Assembly: GCA_049966155.1 (NCBI GenBank)
Contig: JBMFVE010000003.1
Location: forward strand, 62,001 to 126,000
Reading direction: 5' to 3'
DNA length: 64,000 nt
DNA from: JBMFVE01 sp049966155
Lineage (GTDB): Bacteria; Bacteroidota; Ignavibacteria; Kryptoniales; JAKASW01
Below the pieces are notes generated by a model that ran no database searches, was not told the origin of the DNA, and saw only the letters and a list, made by a program, of their open reading frames with translations. A program made the position numbers and the translations under genes. This document shows, in pieces, positions 54,027-62,747 of this stretch (within the stretch, counting starts at the first letter, position 1; the number at the start of each line of letters is the position of its first letter).

Positions 54027-56798
54027 ATGGTCAGAAGCACCAATTACAAAAGGGTTCACAGATTAATTGCGCTCACAGTTTTTCTGTTTACACTAATTTT
54101 ATACCGGTTAACGGCACAATCGTCGGTAGCATTCTGGGACTGCGGAGAGTACGCAGCCACCTCAGTGTCGCTTGAAGTACCTCATCCTCCGGGAGCCCCG
54201 CTTTTTACACTTCTTGGGAGAATAGCGATGATGACCCCATTTGTCAGAGATCCTGCGTTGAGGATAAATTTGATATCAGCGTTAAGCGGGTCATTAACAG
54301 TCCTGTTTTTGTATTTAATTAGTGTGAAACTGATATCGCGGTGGAAGGGATTCCCTGGGGATTTTAACACTGCAATCATAGTGTTCGGTTCAAGTGTAAT
54401 AGGTTCGTTAACATATGCTTTTTCCGACTCGTTCTGGTTCAATACTGTAGAGTCTGGACTATTTGCTACGAGCATGTTTTTTGTGTCTTGTGTGACATGG
54501 CTGGGACTTGTTTGGTATGAAAAAGCCGATGATCAGGGAGGCCATAGTATTTTGGTGTTAGCTGCTTATATAATGGGGCTTTCAATTGGGATTCACGAGC
54601 TGAGTTTACTGGCTTACTTTGCAATTGCACTCCTTGTTTATTTCAAGTATAATGAGTTCTCATGGAATTCTTTTTTAAAATTTGGCATTATGGCAGTACT
54701 CGCCTTCTTTATAATTTATCCCGGCATTGTGAAGTGGCTTCCAGCCATACTAAATGGTGACTTAAAATTTGGTCCTTTTGACATAACTGAAAGTCCACTT
54801 ATACGGTTAGTTCCCCCACTAATTGTCATTGGTGCCGGGTATGGAGTTTATAAAACTTATCGGGAACACAGGGCTGTGCTCAACATTGCGTTTATGGCAG
54901 TTCTCATGCTAATTCTCGGCTACTCGACTTACACCTTGGTTCTCGTGAGAGCAAATGCACATCCTCCAATTAATGAAAACGATCCGCATAACCTTAAGCG
55001 CCTTGTAGTATATTTGAATCGTGAACAGTATGGTGAACAACCGATCTTCTGGCCAAGAAGATGGAGCAATGATCCACAATATCAAGCGGGTTATCAGAAG
55101 TATTCCTCGGACTTTGACTATTTTCTTGGGTATCAGCTCAACGAGATGTTTCTTCGTTATATCGGTTGGAATTTTATTGGAAGGGCTGGTGATATTCAGG
55201 GCGCTCCTGTCGTTCTGTTTAATTCCCCGCGCGGATGGTTCGATGGGAGGAAAGGCTATCCTGAGAGATATTATGCAATACCATTCATTCTCGCATTAAT
55301 TGGGGTGTGGTATCACTTCAAAAAGGATTGGAAGTTCGGTCTTGCTTTCCTGACTTTGTTTGTGGTGATGGGATTGGCACTGGTGGTTTATTTTAATATG
55401 CAGGATCCGCAGCCCCGTGAAAGGGATTATTTCTTTATTGGAGCTATTTTTGTTTTTGCAATGTGGAGTGGTTTTGGGGTCGCAGCTATTCTCGACTATG
55501 TCCTGAATGCGGTAAAGGATCCCAGGTATAGAAATTTGACTGTAGCCATTGCTGCAGTAATTCTCTTCTTTATCTCACCATTAAATATGTTTGCCAATAA
55601 TTATTACTCACACAATCGGCATGGTAATTATGCTCCCTTTGATTATTCGTACAACATTCTGCAATCGTGCAAAAAGAATGCTATACTGTTTACAAATGGA
55701 GATAATGATACGTTCCCGCTCTGGTATCTGCAGGAGGCCCTTGGAATACGCACCGATGTGAGGATTGTCAATTTAAGTCTTGCTAACACCGATTGGTATA
55801 TTCTTCAGTTGAAGAACGAAACTCCTCATGGCGCTATGAAGGTACCAATTAGTTTTACAGATGAAGAGATAAAGCAATTGGTGCCAATTGAATGGCATAC
55901 TCAAATTGTAAAACTTCCTGTCCCAAAAGAGACATACGAGGAGTTCGGGATCACTGACACCAGTATAACAAACAAAGGTTACATTCAGTTTAAGATGCAG
56001 CCGACTATAAGTGGGGGCCAGGTTCAGGCTGTCAGGGTGCAGGATCTCCTCATCCGTAACATTGTGGAGACTAATAAGTGGCGCCGTCCAATTTATTTTG
56101 CTGCGACAGTATCGCCCGAGAACTTTATTGGGCTGGGGAAGTATCTTCAGCTTCAGGGGCTCGCCCTTCAGCTTACACCTGTAGAGCTGAAGAATCCTGA
56201 AGAAGATTTTAGAATTGACCCTGTCATTATGAGGGAATGTCTTCTTGATCAACCGGCGACTTATTATACTCAGCCACATTACGGGTTTTTGTTCACAAAT
56301 TTGAACAATCCCAACATTTTTTATGACTATAATGTCAGAAACTTAATGCTTAACTATCGTACAAGTTTTATGCGACTGGCGTCATATTATATAATGCACG
56401 GCGATTCCTCTGATGCTACTGCGATGCTGGATTCTATGGAAGCAAGGATACCTGAAGAAGTTCTGCCAATGGATTATGGTCTTATGAGTGATGTGGCTAG
56501 ACTGTATTTCGGAGCCGGGGCGATGAAGCAATTTGAAAAATATTCATCCATAGTTGAAAAAGAAGCTAGTGCTGCCATCGAGGCCAATCCTCAAAACGTT
56601 CAAGGCTATTACAATCCGTATAGAGTTCTCCTTGGGTTATATGACTTGAAGAAAGACTATCCTGATGCGATTGGGCTTTTGAGAAAACTCCAGGGAATGT
56701 TTCCAAATGATCCGAGCATATCAAATGAAATCAATATACTGGAAAGATTGATGAAATCAGGACGTGATTCAGTTACTTCATCAGGTAAGTCTAAATAG
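54027..56798 (+). CDS. DUF2723 membrane protein with C-terminal helical repeat-like tail
   Basis: A 923-residue protein of the DUF2723 family. Ten or more helices lie in residues 10-520, with the conserved early loop WDCGEYAATSVSLEVPHPPGAPLF, which resembles the acidic first loop of GT-C glycosyltransferases such as protein O-mannosyltransferases. After the membrane part, FTNGDNDTFPLWYLQEALG opens an extracytoplasmic domain. The last 130 residues contain TPR-like helices (DYPDAIGLLRKLQGMFPNDP). The combination suggests transfer of a sugar from a lipid donor to an exported acceptor. This is inference; no donor-synthesis gene is adjacent. Common in Bacteroidota and Ignavibacteria. Confidence 0.88.
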   Translation: MVRSTNYKRVHRLIALTVFLFTLILYRLTAQSSVAFWDCGEYAATSVSLEVPHPPGAPLFTLLGRIAMMTPFVRDPALRINLISALSGSLTVLFLYLISVKLISRWKGFPGDFNTAIIVFGSSVIGSLTYAFSDSFWFNTVESGLFATSMFFVSCVTWLGLVWYEKADDQGGHSILVLAAYIMGLSIGIHELSLLAYFAIALLVYFKYNEFSWNSFLKFGIMAVLAFFIIYPGIVKWLPAILNGDLKFGPFDITESPLIRLVPPLIVIGAGYGVYKTYREHRAVLNIAFMAVLMLILGYSTYTLVLVRANAHPPINENDPHNLKRLVVYLNREQYGEQPIFWPRRWSNDPQYQAGYQKYSSDFDYFLGYQLNEMFLRYIGWNFIGRAGDIQGAPVVLFNSPRGWFDGRKGYPERYYAIPFILALIGVWYHFKKDWKFGLAFLTLFVVMGLALVVYFNMQDPQPRERDYFFIGAIFVFAMWSGFGVAAILDYVLNAVKDPRYRNLTVAIAAVILFFISPLNMFANNYYSHNRHGNYAPFDYSYNILQSCKKNAILFTNGDNDTFPLWYLQEALGIRTDVRIVNLSLANTDWYILQLKNETPHGAMKVPISFTDEEIKQLVPIEWHTQIVKLPVPKETYEEFGITDTSITNKGYIQFKMQPTISGGQVQAVRVQDLLIRNIVETNKWRRPIYFAATVSPENFIGLGKYLQLQGLALQLTPVELKNPEEDFRIDPVIMRECLLDQPATYYTQPHYGFLFTNLNNPNIFYDYNVRNLMLNYRTSFMRLASYYIMHGDSSDATAMLDSMEARIPEEVLPMDYGLMSDVARLYFGAGAMKQFEKYSSIVEKEASAAIEANPQNVQGYYNPYRVLLGLYDLKKDYPDAIGLLRKLQGMFPNDPSISNEINILERLMKSGRDSVTSSGKSK

Positions 56799-57036
56799 CC
56801 TTGCTATTAGTAATGAGGCTTAAAAAGGACGAAATCCATTGCAAAGCTTCTCGCTTCAACATTGCCTGTGAGATTCTGAAAGGGGCGTATTGAGAAATTA
56901 TGAACTGCTGAGGGGATTATTAATTAATGCCTCGTCATAACTATGGTATTTGAGTAAATTAACTTGCTCAAGCCCGGATTAATTTCACTCCTTTGAACGA
57001 ATGATTTTGAGAGTTTATATTTAATATAATGTTGAA

Positions 57037-57118
57037 GCGAGAGTGGCGGAATTGGCAGACGCGCCAGACTTAGGATCTGGTGAGGAAACTCATAGGGGTT
57101 CGAGTCCCCTCTCTCGCA
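57037..57118 (+). tRNA. tRNA-Leu (anticodon TAG)
   Basis: An 82-nt class II tRNA. Acceptor GCGAGAG/CTCTCGC with discriminator A; anticodon arm CCAGA-CTTAGGA-TCTGG giving TAG for CUA/CUN codons; long variable arm TGAGGAAACTCA; T-arm GGGG-TTCGAGT-CCCC. CCA is not encoded. It lies just upstream of tig and may share a transcript with it. Confidence 0.97.
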
Positions 57119-57149
57119 CATATAACTTTATTTAATTGAAGGAGTTACA

Positions 57150-58439
57150 GTGGATTACAAGATTAATGACCTTGGCGGACTGAAAAGGCAACTTGAGGTG
57201 ACTGCTACAATGGAAGATGAAATAGTGAGTAAGAAGTTTGAGGATGCATATCTGAACTTCCAGAAAACAGCAGTTGTACCCGGATTTCGGAAGGGAAAAA
57301 CGCCAATGGAAATAATAAAAAAGAGATATGGTGAAGATATTGAAAATGAACTGGTTCCCGAACTGGTGAGCGACATCGTGAAGGAGATCTTTGAGAAGGA
57401 CAAATTAAGTGTTGCTGGTGTAGTGGATTACAATCTTGACAGCAGAAGTCCGGGACAACCTCTTCATTTCTTTCTTACTTTTGAAGTCGTTCCCCAGATT
57501 GAACCAAAAGATTATACGGGTTTGAAGCTAGAACGGGCTATTTATCGGATATCTCCTGAAGTGATTGAGCATGAGATTTACCATATTCTTGAGTCAAATG
57601 CGGAACACGCAGAAGTTGAATCGCTGGATGGCAACAACAGCGGCATTGCAACCGTTGACTTGCAGGTGATAGATGAAAATGGCTTAGCTATTTTGGGTCA
57701 GAGAAGAGAAAATTACAAAATAGATCTCCGCAGTAAGGCACCTGAGCTGCAGGAGATCAGGGATAGGTTGCTTAATGCAAAAGTTGGTGATGATTTCGAT
57801 ATTGAGCTTGAGACATTTGACAAAATGGGGCAGTCTGCTGGTAAGAAAAAATTCAGGGTCTTTGTAAAAAAGCTAGAAAGGCTTGTTTTGCCCGATTTAA
57901 GCGATGAATTTGCAGAGAGAGTCACCGGTGGAAAAGTGAAAACAGTGGAAGATCTTAAAGCAGATATAAGGCGTGACCTTGAAAATTATTTTGAAGAAAA
58001 AGCAGAAGAGGAGCTACGTGATAAAATTGTTCAGGAATTATTGCTTCGAAATGATTTTGAGGTTCCGGAGAGCATGGTTGACGAATATCTAACTGACTTA
58101 ATTGAAGAAATGCGCAAGAAGTCCAAAAACAGCGAGATAGACGAAGAGCTATTTCGAGATCAGTACAGGGCAGCAGCGGTAAGAGCGGTAAAATGGAATC
58201 TTCTTGCTTCATCAATTATCAAAAGAGAGGGACTGAAGATTGAAGATTCAGCTTTTGAGAAAATAGCTGAAGACGATTCTAAGAAATATCGCCTTGATAA
58301 GGATATGTTGCTAAATTTTTATAAAGATTCGAACGATGTAAAAAATAAGCTTCTTTTTAATGAGTTATTCAACTTTATAATAAATAGCGCTGAGATAAAA
58401 GTCGTTGAAAAGATACCTGAACATAAACACGAGGAATAA
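57150..58439 (+). CDS. tig: Trigger factor
   Basis: Ribosome-bound chaperone that meets nascent chains. The 429-residue protein has the N-terminal ribosome-docking loop [18 protein letters not shown] at about residues 49-66. A central FKBP-like domain that looks divergent follows ([19 protein letters not shown]), then a helical C-terminal cradle rich in Glu and Lys. The central domain lacks much of the aromatic pocket of catalytic FKBPs, so isomerase activity may be weak. GAAGGAG precedes the start TTG/GTG region (gtgGATTACAAG). The clpP gene follows after a 4-base gap, a common tig-clpP-clpX order. Confidence 0.95.
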   Translation: MDYKINDLGGLKRQLEVTATMEDEIVSKKFEDAYLNFQKTAVVPGFRKGKTPMEIIKKRYGEDIENELVPELVSDIVKEIFEKDKLSVAGVVDYNLDSRSPGQPLHFFLTFEVVPQIEPKDYTGLKLERAIYRISPEVIEHEIYHILESNAEHAEVESLDGNNSGIATVDLQVIDENGLAILGQRRENYKIDLRSKAPELQEIRDRLLNAKVGDDFDIELETFDKMGQSAGKKKFRVFVKKLERLVLPDLSDEFAERVTGGKVKTVEDLKADIRRDLENYFEEKAEEELRDKIVQELLLRNDFEVPESMVDEYLTDLIEEMRKKSKNSEIDEELFRDQYRAAAVRAVKWNLLASSIIKREGLKIEDSAFEKIAEDDSKKYRLDKDMLLNFYKDSNDVKNKLLFNELFNFIINSAEIKVVEKIPEHKHEE

Positions 58440-58443
58440 CCAG

Positions 58444-59055
58444 ATGGAACTTCATAACCAGTTTACTATTCCATATGTAATAGAACAAACAGGAAGGGGT
58501 GAACGAGCATATGATATATTTTCACGCCTTCTGAAAGAGAGAATAATTTTTATTGGTGCCCCAATTGATGATACTGTGGCAAGTTTGGTAATAGCCCAGT
58601 TGCTTTTTCTTGAGAGTGAAGATCCAAACAAGGATATAAATCTGTATATTAACAGCCCTGGAGGGAGTGTGTCGGCTGGCCTGGCAATTTATGATACCAT
58701 GCAGTATGTAAGGCCGGACATTTCCACAATATGCATAGGTATGGCTGCAAGCATGGCTGCAGTGTTGTTAACGGGAGGAACAAAAGGTAAACGCACTGCT
58801 TTACCAAATTCCAGGATAATGATTCATCAGCCATGGGGCGGATTTCAGGGTTCTGCCTCGGATATAAGTATTCAGGCTGAAGAAGTTCTCAAAACTAAGA
58901 GGAGATTAAATGAAATCCTTTCGTTTCACTGTGGTAAGCCAATAGAACAAATTGAAAAAGATACAGATAGGGATTATTTTATGTCTGCTGAAGAGGCTAA
59001 TAAATATGGCCTCATTGACAACGTACTTGTAAAGCGTGAAGGTAAGAAAAAGTGA
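58444..59055 (+). CDS. clpP: ATP-dependent Clp protease proteolytic subunit
   Basis: The serine peptidase ring of ClpXP. 203 residues from ATG 58444, chosen because an earlier in-frame start would read through the end of tig. Ser103 in [14 protein letters not shown], His128 in IMIHQPWGG and an Asp in [13 protein letters not shown] form the triad; [17 protein letters not shown] is the oxyanion region. A normal length suggests little or no propeptide. It lies between tig and a small membrane protein gene that leads into clpX, so all four are probably cotranscribed. Confidence 0.97.
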   Translation: MELHNQFTIPYVIEQTGRGERAYDIFSRLLKERIIFIGAPIDDTVASLVIAQLLFLESEDPNKDINLYINSPGGSVSAGLAIYDTMQYVRPDISTICIGMAASMAAVLLTGGTKGKRTALPNSRIMIHQPWGGFQGSASDISIQAEEVLKTKRRLNEILSFHCGKPIEQIEKDTDRDYFMSAEEANKYGLIDNVLVKREGKKK

Positions 59056-59082
59056 GACCAACATGGAGATTCATACGAGCTT

Positions 59083-59247
59083 ATGAACAATTTGCTTCTT
59101 CTTTTATTTGTTTTTGCGGTTTTCTTTGCCGTTGCACTCCCGACTGTCTTAACAGATTTTACGAAGAGAAACCGCTATGGCAATAGAGCTTCTGAGAATG
59201 GAGCAAAGGACCGTTTACTGTCAAAAAAGAGCGCTGAATTAAAATGA
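59083..59247 (+). CDS. Small single-pass membrane protein between clpP and clpX
   Basis: A 54-codon frame, starting [20 protein letters not shown] and ending in a basic, charged tail ([13 protein letters not shown], then [13 protein letters not shown]). One hydrophobic helix at residues 3-23 would place it in the inner membrane with the Lys/Arg-rich tail in the cytoplasm. The stop TGA overlaps the clpX ATG as ATGA, so its translation is directly coupled to clpX; this is the main argument that it is real. The ribosome binding site is weak. I do not recognise a family. The position raises the idea of an accessory, adaptor or tether for ClpXP, without direct evidence. Confidence 0.6.
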   Translation: MNNLLLLLFVFAVFFAVALPTVLTDFTKRNRYGNRASENGAKDRLLSKKSAELK

Positions 59248-60515
59248 GCAAACAGCAGAGAGAACAAATGAGGTGTTCGTTTTGTGGACGTTCCGCTAGT
59301 GAAGTGAAAAGCCTCATAGCAGGGCCTGATGTATATATTTGCGACATATGCATTGAACATTCTGTTGAAATTTTGCGCAGCAATATATCTGCTTATTCGT
59401 CGTCGAGAACACGTCTTAAAGCAGAACAGGAAAGGACCCCCCTTACTCCTGTTGAAATAAAGAATGCTCTTGATGAGTATGTAATAGGTCAGGAACGGGC
59501 AAAAAAGATCTTATCGGTAGCGGTTTACAACCATTACAAGAGGATTTCAATTTCGCCTCAGGCAATTGATGATGATGGTACGGAGATTGAGAAGAGCAAT
59601 ATTTTATTAATAGGCCCAACGGGAACAGGCAAGACTCTACTGGCTCAGACACTTGCGAAGATCCTCGATGTTCCTTTTGCGATTGCTGATGCAACAACCC
59701 TTACTGAAGCCGGGTACGTAGGAGATGATGTGGAAACAATCCTTGTGCATCTTCTGCAAAATACAGATTATGATGTTGCGCGTGCGGAAAGGGGGATTAT
59801 CTATGTGGATGAAATTGACAAGATTGCAAGGAAAAGTGATACCCCGTCAATTACTCGAGATGTCTCAGGGGAGGGGGTTCAACAAGCGCTTCTCAAGATA
59901 CTTGAAGGGACCATTGCAGGAGTTCCTCCACGCGGGGGGAGAAAACATCCAGAACAACCTCTCATAAATGTTAACACAAAGAATATTCTTTTCATATGTG
60001 GAGGAGCATTTGAAGGAATTGAAAAAATTATTGCACGAAGAGTGAGCAAAAATCCAATTGGTTTTGGTGCGGATATAAACACTGTTCGAGATGGCCAGGT
60101 AAACGACATGTTGCCCCTTGTTCAACCCGATGATCTTTTGAAATTTGGACTTATTCCAGAATTTGTAGGGCGGTTGCCAGTTGTTGCCACACTTCATACA
60201 CTTGACGAGAAGGCAATGCGCGACATATTAACATTACCAAAAAACGCCTTAGTAAAGCAATACAAAAAGCTTTTTTCGATAGAAGGGGTAGATCTTCAAT
60301 TTGAAGACGATGCCCTGGAGGCGATAGTCTCAAAAGCGTTGGAACGAGGAACAGGTGCACGTGGTCTCAGGTCAATAATGGAAGATACAATGCTGGACAT
60401 AATGTACAATTTGCCTTCAATGACAGGTGTAAATAGATGTGTCATAACCAGAGACGTGATAAACACTGGTGCTGAGCCTCTCTACTTTACAGATCGCAAA
60501 AAGGCTTCTGCTTAA
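59244..60515 (+). CDS. clpX: ATP-dependent Clp protease ATP-binding subunit ClpX
   Basis: The AAA+ unfoldase that feeds substrates to ClpP. 423 residues: N-terminal zinc finger (CSFCGRS and CDICIEH, about residues 11-37), Walker [16 protein letters not shown], Walker [14 protein letters not shown], pore-2 region [14 protein letters not shown] loop KNPIGFGAD for ClpP docking and the C-terminal [14 protein letters not shown] sensor-2 motif. It begins in the ATGA overlap with the small membrane protein gene. A convergent DUF1573 gene lies 59 bases beyond its stop. Confidence 0.98.
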   Translation: MSKQQREQMRCSFCGRSASEVKSLIAGPDVYICDICIEHSVEILRSNISAYSSSRTRLKAEQERTPLTPVEIKNALDEYVIGQERAKKILSVAVYNHYKRISISPQAIDDDGTEIEKSNILLIGPTGTGKTLLAQTLAKILDVPFAIADATTLTEAGYVGDDVETILVHLLQNTDYDVARAERGIIYVDEIDKIARKSDTPSITRDVSGEGVQQALLKILEGTIAGVPPRGGRKHPEQPLINVNTKNILFICGGAFEGIEKIIARRVSKNPIGFGADINTVRDGQVNDMLPLVQPDDLLKFGLIPEFVGRLPVVATLHTLDEKAMRDILTLPKNALVKQYKKLFSIEGVDLQFEDDALEAIVSKALERGTGARGLRSIMEDTMLDIMYNLPSMTGVNRCVITRDVINTGAEPLYFTDRKKASA

Positions 60516-60523
60516 AAAATCTT

Positions 60524-60552
60524 CACGTTAACTGTTCGAACGTGCAATTTTT
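60524..60552. terminator. Weak hairpin between clpX and the DUF1573 gene
   Basis: CACGTT/AACGTG with a 9-base loop lies 8 bases after the clpX stop and is followed by CAATTTTT. Short stem but a reasonable T run on the plus strand; a likely though modest terminator for the tig-clpP-clpX transcript. Confidence 0.4.
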
Positions 60553-60574
60553 GTTCTCATTGCGGATGAATTTT

Positions 60575-61258
60575 TCAGTATACCCCTGCGTAGTACCTGA
60601 TTTGTAAAACTGGCTGATCTTTACTGCTTGTTTTAATAAGTATATTTCCAATAATCGGGCCCTGTTGTTTTGGCAAAATATATATTTTGAGATCGGTAAA
60701 CTTCCCTGGCTCCAGGATAGTTTCTCCAATTTTGGTAGACAGGTAGGGTGAATCAGATTCAACCTTTTCAATTCTAATTGTTTTATTTGAAGTATTGCTG
60801 AGGGTGACAAAGCTGCTGTCTAATTTTCCGACTCGCGGATTACTGAACATGATATATCCAGGAGTTGGTTGAAGGGCGTAAGCCACATATACTTTCAGAG
60901 TTACTGTTGCCAGTTGGGTTGACGGGTCATTGCTTGATATGTAGATGTATTTAGTCACCTCCCCTATGTAGCCCGTTGGATTGAACTCTACTCTGAGCCT
61001 GGCAATTTTGTTAGGTGCTATCACACTGTCAGATAAGAGCGCCGCTGTGCATCCACAGCTGGTTCTGACCTGATATATTCGAAGCGGTTCGTTACCAATG
61101 TTCTTAATTAAGAAAGTTTTGACAAGCGGCTTGCCTGTCTGGTAAATTTTCCCTGCATCTAGAGTTGCACTTTCAACAAAGGTCAGTTTCGGTTGGCCGA
61201 TCGACAGGCCGACCATGACCGCTAAGAGAAACGTAAAGGCCGCTAGTGTGTACTTCAT
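60575..61258 (-). CDS. Exported DUF1573-domain protein
   Basis: A 227-residue protein with a signal peptide (MKYTLAAFTFLLAVMVGLSIGQ) from ATG 61258. The DUF1573 motif NIGNEPLRIYQVRTSCGCTA follows, then PNKIARLRVEFNPTGYIGEVTKYIYISSNDP, an immunoglobulin-like (ASPM/MSP-type) domain. A second similar segment follows, with VGKLDSSFVTLSNTSNKTIRI. The start at 61258 is preferred; a start six codons earlier would overlap the NYN gene stop. It follows that gene by 2 bases, so they are cotranscribed. DUF1573 proteins are common in Bacteroidota; function unknown. Confidence 0.82.
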   Translation of the reverse strand: MKYTLAAFTFLLAVMVGLSIGQPKLTFVESATLDAGKIYQTGKPLVKTFLIKNIGNEPLRIYQVRTSCGCTAALLSDSVIAPNKIARLRVEFNPTGYIGEVTKYIYISSNDPSTQLATVTLKVYVAYALQPTPGYIMFSNPRVGKLDSSFVTLSNTSNKTIRIEKVESDSPYLSTKIGETILEPGKFTDLKIYILPKQQGPIIGNILIKTSSKDQPVLQIRYYAGVY

Positions 61259-61260
61259 TG

Positions 61261-61743
61261 CTACTCTTTGCTCCATTTTTTTAATAGTTCAAGATCCTCT
61301 TTTGTGATATGCTCCGGTTTCTCCTGGGGATTTTCCTTGTCAGTTTGATTTGGTGGGCTCTTTTTTGTTCTGAGGAGGCTTAGGAAGTCTTTGCAATTCA
61401 TCGTCCTGGATCCACATTCCTCAGCATATGCAATTATTGAAAGGTCATTTGTGACAACAGTGATTATCCTTCTATTCCAGGCACGTCCAATGAGATTCTT
61501 AATTACATCATCAGCAGATTCTCCTCCTGAGGAGAACAGTATCCGGAAATTTCGTGAGACTGATTTTTTTTCATGCATGAACTTTCCGTCAAATACAAGT
61601 GTTACATCCAGACTGTTGCCAATTGAATGTTGAATTTCATCAATTAATGCATCTCTTGCAATAAGTGGATCCTTCTTCATTAACTTAGAGAGCCATTTGT
61701 CGGAATATATTAAATTGTATCCATCTATGATTGCGTGATTCAT
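61261..61743 (-). CDS. NYN-domain (YacP/Rae1-like) putative RNA nuclease
   Basis: A 160-residue protein with NYN/PIN-like features: the opening MNHAIIDGYNLIYSDKW with the first Asp, DVTLVFDGKFMH and VVTNDLSIIAYAEECGSRT with further acidic residues, as in YacP/Rae1 family proteins (PF05991). Rae1 of Bacillus subtilis cuts mRNA on ribosomes. The charged tail (DKENPQEKPEHITKEDLELLKKWSKE) is extra. RNase activity is inferred from family. It is the first gene of a two-gene leftward unit with the DUF1573 gene. Confidence 0.82.
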   Translation of the reverse strand: MNHAIIDGYNLIYSDKWLSKLMKKDPLIARDALIDEIQHSIGNSLDVTLVFDGKFMHEKKSVSRNFRILFSSGGESADDVIKNLIGRAWNRRIITVVTNDLSIIAYAEECGSRTMNCKDFLSLLRTKKSPPNQTDKENPQEKPEHITKEDLELLKKWSKE

Positions 61744-61817
61744 ATACTAATTTAAGGTTAAATCGAATAAGGGAAAATGTATTTTAATTAGGATTTATCG
61801 CATTTTGCAAAGCTTTT

Positions 61818-61832
61818 TTTGCAACATGCAAA
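61818..61832. promoter_or_regulatory. Perfect 6-3-6 palindrome, candidate operator
   Basis: TTTGCA-ACA-TGCAAA is a perfect inverted repeat, 74 bases upstream of the NYN gene start (leftward) and about 90 bases before the structured element on the right. A nearby TTTTGCAAA (61803-61811) repeats the half-site. It could bind a dimeric regulator serving either direction. Sequence seen; role inferred. Confidence 0.35.
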
Positions 61833-61921
61833 CCGGGAACAAAGTCAACCTGGAAAAATGTTAGAAAATGAGGAAAATTTACGGCACGTGATTCGCAATA
61901 AATCCATTGTTAAGTTCCATA

Positions 61922-62177
61922 GGTTGCGATGAATTACAATTCACAACCAGAGGTAGAGGAGGACCATTGTTCTTCAAAAAGATTTTGAGCATACCCGCAA
62001 ACAGCCCCCTGACTAGGGAAGAGAATCTTGCCGCTCGGTTATCCCACGCTGCCACAAATCGCGAAGCACGACTCGCATGCCCTAATGCAGCCTCCTAATT
62101 AAGCGGCCTCACCCCCAAAAAGATTCTTCTTCCCACTGCGGAAAACAGGCACTCCTGCCCGGGAGTGCCTCGTTTTT
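61922..62177 (+). ncRNA. Candidate structured RNA ending in an intrinsic terminator
   Basis: This stretch has no convincing protein gene but strong potential pairing. GGGAAGAGAATCTT (62016-62029) pairs with AAGATTCTTCTTCCC (62120-62134) over 14 bp with a single bulged T. Directly inside, GCCGCT (62030-62035) pairs with AGCGGC (62102-62107). Inside that, GCTGC (62048-62052) pairs with GCAGC (62087-62091). Outside, CCGCA (61995-61999) can pair with TGCGG (62137-62141). A 5' hairpin GGTTG...CAACC spans 61922-61948. It ends at the terminator 62147-62177. I compared it with tmRNA, RNase P, SRP and common riboswitch motifs and found no match. It may be a free small RNA or a leader controlling the next gene. 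Confidence 0.45.
62147..62177 (+). terminator. Strong intrinsic terminator ahead of the small membrane protein gene
   Basis: AGGCACTCC/GGAGTGCCT forms a 9-bp perfect stem with the 6-base loop TGCCCG and is followed by CG and five T residues. It closes the structured region and lies just before the next open frame, so it is either the end of a small RNA or an attenuator. Confidence 0.85.
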
Positions 62178-62221
62178 ATATGAAGGGAAAGAACCTCTTT
62201 TTTGAAAATGAGAATAAAAAG

Positions 62222-62533
62222 ATGACCGATCCTTCAGGCAATATGAAAGATTATAGATTCGTTGACCTCCTGGTGGGAATTTTAATTGGTTCAACAATCT
62301 TATCTGTGCTGGTTGTTTCATTCATCCACCTGATTAAATATACTTCATCAATATCAGAACACATGTTATTCTCGGCTGTTGCAGGAATAGTGGGTGGAAT
62401 TTTTGGCCTTATGGTAATAGGTGAAACCGCTGGATATCGCTGGGTTGCTGCTGCGGTTGTAGCGATCTTTGCCGGCCTTATCGACGGTCTTTTAATAGGC
62501 CTATTAGTGTCCCTATTTCCAGCGGTTTTTTGA
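62222..62533 (+). CDS. Small glycine-rich membrane protein, function unknown
   Basis: A 103-residue protein (from ATG 62222) with three hydrophobic segments: LVGILIGSTILSVLVVSFI, LFSAVAGIVGGIFGLMVIG and WVAAAVVAIFAGLIDGLLIG, the last leading into the C-terminal LLVSLFPAVF. Small residues dominate, as in helix-packing membrane proteins. The start is unsure: ATG 62180 would begin three bases after the terminator T run, and GTG 62165 lies inside the terminator stem; ATG 62222 has an A-rich upstream stretch but no clear Shine-Dalgarno site. I do not recognise a family. Because a structured RNA and terminator sit directly upstream, its expression may depend on read-through. Confidence 0.6.
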   Translation: MTDPSGNMKDYRFVDLLVGILIGSTILSVLVVSFIHLIKYTSSISEHMLFSAVAGIVGGIFGLMVIGETAGYRWVAAAVVAIFAGLIDGLLIGLLVSLFPAVF

Positions 62534-62590
62534 GCGGAGGTCATTTTACGCCTCGCAGAAATTAAATCTTTATCATTTTGAAAATTTTTC

Positions 62591-62619
62591 TTGACAAAAC
62601 GGCTGTTCCTTTTTAACTT
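62591..62619 (+). promoter_or_regulatory. Probable sigma-70-type promoter for the M23 peptidase gene
   Basis: TTGACA (62591-62596) and TAACTT (62614-62619) are separated by 17 bases, about 130 bases before the M23 peptidase ATG. The -35 box is a perfect consensus; the -10 is weak. Upstream of it an AT-rich tract (AAAATTTTTC) is present. Confidence 0.4.
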
Positions 62620-62747
62620 CCACAGGTTATTTATTCCTGGAAAAAGTGGCCATCTGAGAAAGTTGGGCTGGTCATTTTACCCTGACCTGCTGTGGTGTTG
62701 CCTTAAACACTCTGGCTGGAGCAACAACTAACAAAAGGAGAACACTG

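Noticed and set aside
55773..56279. 168-codon minus-strand frame opposite the DUF2723 gene
   Set aside because: Antisense shadow with no ribosome binding site or conserved motif.
61907..62098. 63-codon plus-strand frame ending in PNAAS before the terminator, considered as a tmRNA tag
   Set aside because: tmRNA tags usually end in a YALAA-like sequence, and no tRNA-like T-arm (GGTTCGA) or acceptor pairing is present on either strand. Codon use and composition are not protein-like.
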